From assembly GCA_001510575.1 (NCBI GenBank), contig LNGK01000005.1, forward strand, positions 3,348,574 through 3,412,573: 64,000 nt of DNA. The letters run 5' to 3'. Under the pieces are notes generated by a model that did no database searches, was not told the DNA's origin, and worked only from the letters and a program-made list of their open reading frames with translations. Every line of letters starts with the position of its first letter. Position 1 is the first letter of the stretch. Source of the DNA: Knoxdaviesia capensis. Taxonomy: Eukaryota > Ascomycota > Sordariomycetes > Microascales > Gondwanamycetaceae. The translations under genes were made by a program, and so were the position numbers. This document shows, piece by piece, positions 58,668 through 64,000 of this stretch.

Positions 58668-60072
58668 CCGCCGTCTCTGAGAGAGATGGACAGACAGAGA
58701 GACGGAGAAGTGCCGAAGACTTGCCGCCATGTTTGCTTTTGCCTCGCCAAACTTTCCCGCGTCTTTGCCTCTGTTTGCCTGTCTCTCTCCTACCCCGTTC
58801 ATCCTCCTCCAAGCTCTCCCCTCTTGAGTATGGCCTCATCTTCTCTCCGATACAGCAACATTCGGATCTACAAGTGCTGGACTGTGGGATCTTCCACGGT
58901 TCCAACCAAGATACGAGCCTTTACATCCCCAAGGCATCTTGATTCGTTTCCTGTCTCCATGGCTTGCTTGATCTACCACCAAAGTCCAGCATACTCCCAT
59001 ATCGATATCGGGTTCATTTCCCTCCTCCTTTGCGTTTCCCCTCCAGAGTAGAAACGGTTATTCTAGCAATAGCAACTGAGATTAGGTAGAATTAGTTTTG
59101 CCATGGGGGGATATCCAATACAAACACGTATTTACCAAGAACTTATAATGTATGGGAAGAGAAGGCAGAGTGAGTCGCGATGATGATGATATGTCGACCG
59201 TGGGTGGTGGATGTGATGGCGGCTTTTTACAGTGGCTGTTGGGATGCTACAGCGCTTAACCCCACCCGGTCTGCTGTCTGGATGTGCGGTTTCTAGCGGC
59301 CAGCGCACTAAGAGGGCCTAGAATCAGTGCAAACAACATCTCCAGTGCAAACGGCAAATCATCGTCAAATCATCCGTTGATTCCGGGAAAGGAGCCACCC
59401 GCGTTTGGTTCCTGCCCTGCGACAAAAGGGAAGGGGCGAACAAGGGACAAAAAAGACCGCGCCTTCCTGCATTGCGACGCAGCCGCCCAAGACACTCTTA
59501 TCGTACAGTAAACGAGGGAAGTCGCGCTTTCTGTGGCGTCGCATTCCTTTTTGGGCGGAAGTCAAAGCCGGAGTGTGGCTTGCTGCTTTAATTCCAAACT
59601 CCGTCATAAACTTGAACTTCATGCGCCTAAAAAAAGAGCACCGCCAGCTTTCATCCTTTCCATTCCTAATCAAACATCGCTGCTCACAATGGCTGACAAT
59701 TGCTCGTCTTTCGGCTCTTCGATAGATTTATATCCGTGCTAATTCATATTTCAAAATATCATTCGTGTTCTCCTGCATTTTTGGACGTCTACCCCCTCTT
59801 TTTCTGTAGCATTATCTGTCGAGTCCTCGCTCTTCGCCGTTGTGGCCCGAACTGGCCGGGCGAGTTGTCTCCGGTCTCGCGTCTCCAAGCCTCCCTTGGC
59901 TGCGAGCCTCTCGAATTCGCTCAGTGCAAACATTGCCGAATCTCGACATCCATCACAAACTCCCGTCCCCATTGACGGCCGTTCTCCGAGCCTCCGAGGT
60001 TCCCGGAGCCGATACTCCCCCGCCCGCGTCGATCCGTGTTCTCCTATAAGCCTTCCTACAGACATCTCGCCG

Positions 60073-60103
<31 letters not shown>

Positions 60104-60113
60104 ACACATCATA
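58668..60113. other. Intergenic region (1.4 kb)
   Basis: 3' flank of the Smr gene and promoter/leader of TVP38. The last 250 bases are C/T-rich and end in a TC microsatellite. No gene supported. Confidence 0.45.
60073..60101. repeat. TC microsatellite in the TVP38 leader
   Basis: A pure (TC)n run of about 29 bases ending 12 bases before the ATG at 60114, so almost certainly within the 5' UTR. Confidence 0.9.
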
Positions 60114-61414
60114 ATGCCTGCGGACTTCCAGTCGACAGCGAGAGCGCTGTCTCTCTCGCCCAACACCGAATCCCCAGGTCCAGGCTCGCCCTTCGCCGCC
60201 GCGCCCCCGTGGTCCAGCCAGCTCGGCTCGCGCAGCACCAGCCGCATGTCGCAGCGCCTGACATCGCAACGGCGCCGTCCCCCGCGCGGAGTGGCCGACG
60301 CGGCGGCGACCACGAAGTCGGTGGTGTCGCAGGTGTGGACTGCCGCGAACAAGCTCCAGCTGACGCTGCTCAAGACGTTCCTGCAGCTGTCGCCGCTGTA
60401 CCGCGTCGCCGTGGTCATCGGCCTGATTGCCCTCGGCGCGTTGGGCGTGCTGGCCCTGATATACTCGCACAGCCTGTTCGCCGCGCTCGGCCCCGTCGCC
60501 GAGAAATGGCGCGCCATCCCCGGCGGCTGGCTGATCGTGTGGGCCATGGTCTTCGCCACTGCCTTCCCGCCCATCATCGGCTATAGTACGGCCACCACCG
60601 TGGCGGGCTTCGTGTACGGCTTCCCGCTGGGCTGGCCGATTGTGGCGACCGCCTGCACGGCGGGCTCGCTGGCGTCGTTCATTGCCAGCCGCACCGTGTT
60701 CAGCTCCTACGTCAACCAGCTTGTCGGCAAGGACGCGCGCTTCATGGCGCTGGGCCAGGTCCTGCGCCGCGACGGCATTGGCATGCTCACGCTGATCCGC
60801 TTCTGCCCGCTCCCGTTCAGCCTGTCGAATGGATTCCTGGCTACCGTTCCCACCATCACTCCACTTGCTTTTACTCTTTCGACCGCGCTTGCCAGGTTCG
60901 TTTCCCATCCTCTCTCTGGTTGATACTTGTATGACTCGACTGACTAACTGTGTTCTTCTGTATCTTTAGCCCCAAGCTCCTGATCCACATCTTCATCGGC
61001 AGCCGTCTCGCCCTGCTCGCCGAAGAGGGCGACACAATGTCGACCGGCGCCAAGATCATTAACTACCTCAGCATGGCGACCTTCGGCGCCATCGGCGTCG
61101 GCGTGAGCATCGTCATCTACCGCCGCACCATGGCGCGCGCCGCCGAGATTGCGCGCGAGGAGGACGGCGACGAGGGCCTGGTCGGCGACGACGACGAGGC
61201 GACGCTCGACGGCCAGTCCAACGGCGTGCTGGGCCTTGGAATTGCGGGCGGTGTCGCCGGCCGGATGTCGCCCTACGAGGACCTCGAGTCCGGCCTGGGC
61301 GAGGACGCGCTGGATGCCCGGGCGCTCATGGACGACGACGACATTTCGCTGTGGGACCAGACTGATCGGCCGTACGGCGACGATACCGATGATTCCGACG
61401 GCGTGAAGAAGTGA
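60114..61414 (+). CDS. TVP38: Golgi membrane protein Tvp38 (VTT/SNARE-associated domain)
   Basis: Exons 60114-60895 and 60970-61414 give 408 aa. A Ser/Pro/Arg-rich cytosolic N-terminus (~95 residues) precedes hydrophobic segments (VAVVIGLIALGALGVLALIY, GWLIVWAMVFATAFPPIIGY). The VTT/DedA-like core shows TVAGFVYGFPLGWPI, the ASRTVF segment and LTLIRFCPLPFSLSNGFLA. A last membrane helix (LSMATFGAIGVGVSIVIY) leads to an acidic C-terminal tail. Tvp38 localises to Tlg2-containing Golgi vesicles in yeast, and VTT proteins are related to lipid scramblases (TMEM41B/VMP1 group). The intron donor is GTTCGT, less common than GTAAGT. The acidic tail is longer than I would expect for the family. Confidence 0.92.
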
Positions 61415-62129
61415 ACAGCTCGTTTTCCTCTTTGCTTTCAACTGCCTTGGGAACTATCTCAACTTAGAGCTTCTGACACTCTCAGTTTCTCTCTCTCTTT
61501 TCTCTTTGGCATCTCCATGCATGCCTTTATTTCTTGTTTATCTTTTCTTCGTTTTCTTGGGCTATCTACGTGGTGTTTATGACGATTGGGCGTTTTGTAA
61601 GAAGCATCTTGTTGGTTTTTGGTTATCTTCTCCTGTCTGGGTTCCGAGTTCTTGCGTCGTCTGGGCTTCCACGTCGACTCTTTTCCTCTTCGTGTTTTTC
61701 TTTTCTTCAGACACTACATCCTTATAGAGACGGTGAAACATGTACTTCCTGGGTTACACTCGTTTCAATCATTTGTGACGAGTTCTCGGAGATGGCTGAC
61801 GATTGGGCTGGTGGGGAGGTAGCTTTGGTAATCACGTTCACATAGCAACACACACTGAACTCGGCGTCAAACGGGGATGCCCTCTCCCCCTGGGGTATTT
61901 ATCATGAGATTCCCGTAATAATCGTAATCGTAATCATGAAAGAATAAAGGTGGTAAGCCGTTCCGGGAAGACAACCCAAACAATGCAGTCCCGTCGATAC
62001 CCTGTGCCGGTCCGTTCATTTCCAATCCCCATGCCTGCCTGACCTACTGACTCACCAGAATTCCAACATCACCCCCCCTAGCATTCCATCGGGGGCGCCC
62101 TGGACACGCACATGCCGGACCGAAAGAGC
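61415..62129. other. Convergent 3' intergenic region (715 b)
   Basis: Tail-to-tail spacer. Contains a short TAATCG repeat near 61916-61937 and an AATAAAGG near 61944. No gene supported. Confidence 0.4.
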
Positions 62130-63781
62130 TTAATCCAAAACCCGGTCTCTGAGATTCAAGAGAGCATCAATCACCGTGTCGGACCGCACACGGACGGCGT
62201 CGTGGTACATGTCGTTGGTCTCATATACGCGCGTGCCGTGGACAAGCCGGCCGGTCTGGCGCGCAAGGTCGGCGTCGACGTACATGTCGTCGATGTAGCT
62301 GACGGCGTACACGGGGACGGAATTGGCGGCCAGCTGGGCCTTGTCGTAGAGCGGGGCCCAGTTGTCGTACTGGGCGAGGATCTCGGCGACCTCCTTCAGC
62401 GGCTCGAGGCCGGGGTTGGTGTCGAAGAAGAACGGGAAGATCATCTCGCCGGCGAAGTACGGCCACGCGGCCGTCTGCAGGCTCGCGCCGTTGTTGGCCA
62501 GCCACGAAAAGTCCTTCAGCTGCGAGCCGGCGCGCAACGCCGCCCACCTAGACGCGGTGTTGCGGCCGTCGCAGTAGATGGCCTCGTGCAGGATGGCGTA
62601 GATGATGTTGAAGTCGTAGCGCGTCTCCGACTCGAACGACGCCAGCGCCGGCTGCGAGAAGCTGCCGAACACGTCCAGGTCGAGGTTCATGCGCAGCAGC
62701 ACGTTGTGCACGCGGTCGAGGCCGCCGTGGCCGCCAAAGGCAATGCCGAGCGTCATCAGCCGCTGCGGCGTCAGCCGGCCGCCGCCGGGGAGCACGATGT
62801 AGCCGTCGGGCTGGGCGGCGATATAGGCGGCTATGCGGCGCACGACCCCGGCGTCTTCGGGGAATTTGGCGTAGAAGGCCTGGTTGCGGCTGGCCGTGCG
62901 GCGGAAGGTCGCGGCGTACACCTGGTCCGGCGAGCAGCCGACGGGGGCGAGGCCGCCGGTCAGGAACACCTCGCACAGGGCGCGCGGGTAGAACGACAGG
63001 TAGGTCAGGCTGACGAAGCCGCCGAACGACTGGCCAAACAGCGACCACTGGCGGTCGCGCCCGCCGACCGAGTCGTCGGCGTTGACGGCGGCGCGCACGG
63101 CCTCCAGGTCCTTGACGATCGAGTCCTGGCGGAACAGCCGCAGGTACGCGGCGTGCTCCTCGGCCGTGGTGCCGGGGATGGTGCCGACGGCCACGGGAGT
63201 GCTGAGGCCGGTGCCGCGGTAGTCGACGTACAGCATGCGGTAGTCGGCCGCGAGACGGCCGGCCACGGCGTGCGACTGCGGGATGGGGTTGCCGAAGCCG
63301 GGGCCGCCCTCCAGGTACACGAGCCACGGCCGGGAGGTGATGTTTAGTGGGCCATCGGCATTGCTCAGCTCGGCGATGGGGCGCGAGATGCGGGTGGCGG
63401 CGCGGGCGAAGAGCTGGATGGTCGGGCCGGTGGGGTTCGCGTGGTCGAGCGGCACGGTGAACACGATCTCGGAAATGATGAGCCGGCCTGCAGAGCCGGA
63501 CGGAGAGAGAAGGAGACGGCATGTGGATCAGCAGGGATTGGAGCTTGAAATTAAAGAGGCAGTCAACACTGCGGGGAGGAATGACGGGGTCGAAGCGAAA
63601 GATCAAAGCACATGAAGCCTTCACGATGCTTCCGTGTGTTCTCGTCAGCTTGTCAAGAGCTTCCGGCCCCTGGTTTCCAAATCTACCCCTCATGCTCAGC
63701 TGTCGAGTCATCTTGGGGGCGGGCGTCTTTCTTACCAGAGACGTATGTCTGACGAACATCAAGACCAGCCGGTATTGCCAT
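62130..63781 (-). CDS. Proline-iminopeptidase-type alpha/beta hydrolase (S33 peptidase family)
   Basis: Exons 63781-63736 and 63487-62130, separated by a 248-base intron, give 467 aa. The first exon encodes MAIPAGLDVRQTYVS and joins in phase to GRLIISEIVFTVPLDH, the start of fungal prolyl aminopeptidases. The family features are YLEGGPGFGNP (oxyanion-hole HGGPG-like loop, here EGGPG), YVDYRGTGLS and the nucleophile elbow GQSFGG (Ser169). Near the end, YIDDMYVD and ETNDMYHDAVR supply the regions expected to hold the Asp and His of the triad. No signal peptide is seen, so it is probably intracellular. Expected to remove N-terminal proline from peptides. Confidence 0.9.
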
Positions 63782-64000
63782 GGTGGAAGAAGTAAGGAGG
63801 GAGGAGATGAATGGAGGGTATAAATCAAGGGTCAGGTTCGAGAGAGTAAACTATGGACTCTTAATAGATCTGCCTGGAATCTCTTTAGGCTTTTGAAAGG
63901 GGAAAAAAGAACAAACATCCCGAGAGGCCTAACACACAAGAGTAAAGAGGGCGTAAATGTGGATTAAGGCTGAGGCAAAAATCCTTAGAGGTGGTCGTGT
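63782..64000. promoter_or_regulatory. Upstream flank of the iminopeptidase gene, to window edge
   Basis: 219 bases without a recognisable gene; presumed promoter side of the minus-strand hydrolase gene. Confidence 0.35.

Noticed and set aside
62112..63347. 411-codon plus-strand frame opposite the iminopeptidase
   Set aside because: Arg/Gly/Val-rich shadow of GC-biased codons; the minus strand encodes the recognisable hydrolase.
1..64000. tRNA, rRNA, snRNA and CRISPR candidates
   Set aside because: I looked for T-arm GGTTCRAATCC-type blocks, 5S/U6 signatures and spaced direct repeats and found none I could support by reading.

Overview
This 64 kb window comes from the nuclear genome of a filamentous ascomycete (Pezizomycotina). 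The evidence is short spliceosomal introns with GTRAGT-type donors and CTAAC-type branch sites, GC-rich coding sequence, a COP9 signalosome subunit, a fungal DUF3712 membrane protein, and proteins of fungal type throughout. Placement within Eurotiomycetes is plausible but is an inference from style only. I rebuilt the gene models by hand from splice consensus, reading phase and family conservation.

Layout, left to right. A multidrug-type ABC transporter (minus strand, truncated by the left edge) is followed by about 3.3 kb without genes. Next come a 14-exon histidyl-tRNA synthetase with two in-frame starts, an orphan Ser-rich protein, a HECT-like E3 ligase of the UBE3D/E2-binding type, and an SNF2/RAD5-like ATPase. 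After a 3.8 kb repeat-bearing spacer lie an F-box/LRR protein, an SGNH (IAH1-like) esterase, CSN4 and the mitochondrial J-protein JAC1 (both minus), a broken HNH-nuclease gene (minus), and a flavocytochrome b2-type dehydrogenase. A 5.6 kb gene-free, microsatellite-rich region precedes a DUF3712 membrane protein. Then come an HCNGP/SAP30BP-like protein (minus), a small orphan ORF (minus), the spliceosomal helicase PRP5, eIF4A (minus), a divergent F-box/JmjC protein, a CUE-like/CCCH/Smr protein, TVP38, and a proline-iminopeptidase-type hydrolase (minus).

There is no operon, biosynthetic cluster, CRISPR array, tRNA or rRNA that I can support. Most genes are housekeeping: translation (HisRS, eIF4A), splicing (PRP5, HCNGP), protein turnover (two F-box proteins, the E3, CSN4), Fe-S biogenesis (JAC1), membrane traffic (TVP38) and RNA quality control (Smr protein).

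The most distinctive features are these: strong over-representation of the telomere-like octamer TTAGGGTT at gene borders, including a compact TAGGG array upstream of the E3 gene; an HNH gene whose motif is interrupted by TGA where the family usually has Cys; alternative starts giving a mitochondrial presequence on HisRS; a CUE-like/CCCH/Smr architecture; and long low-complexity intergenic regions.
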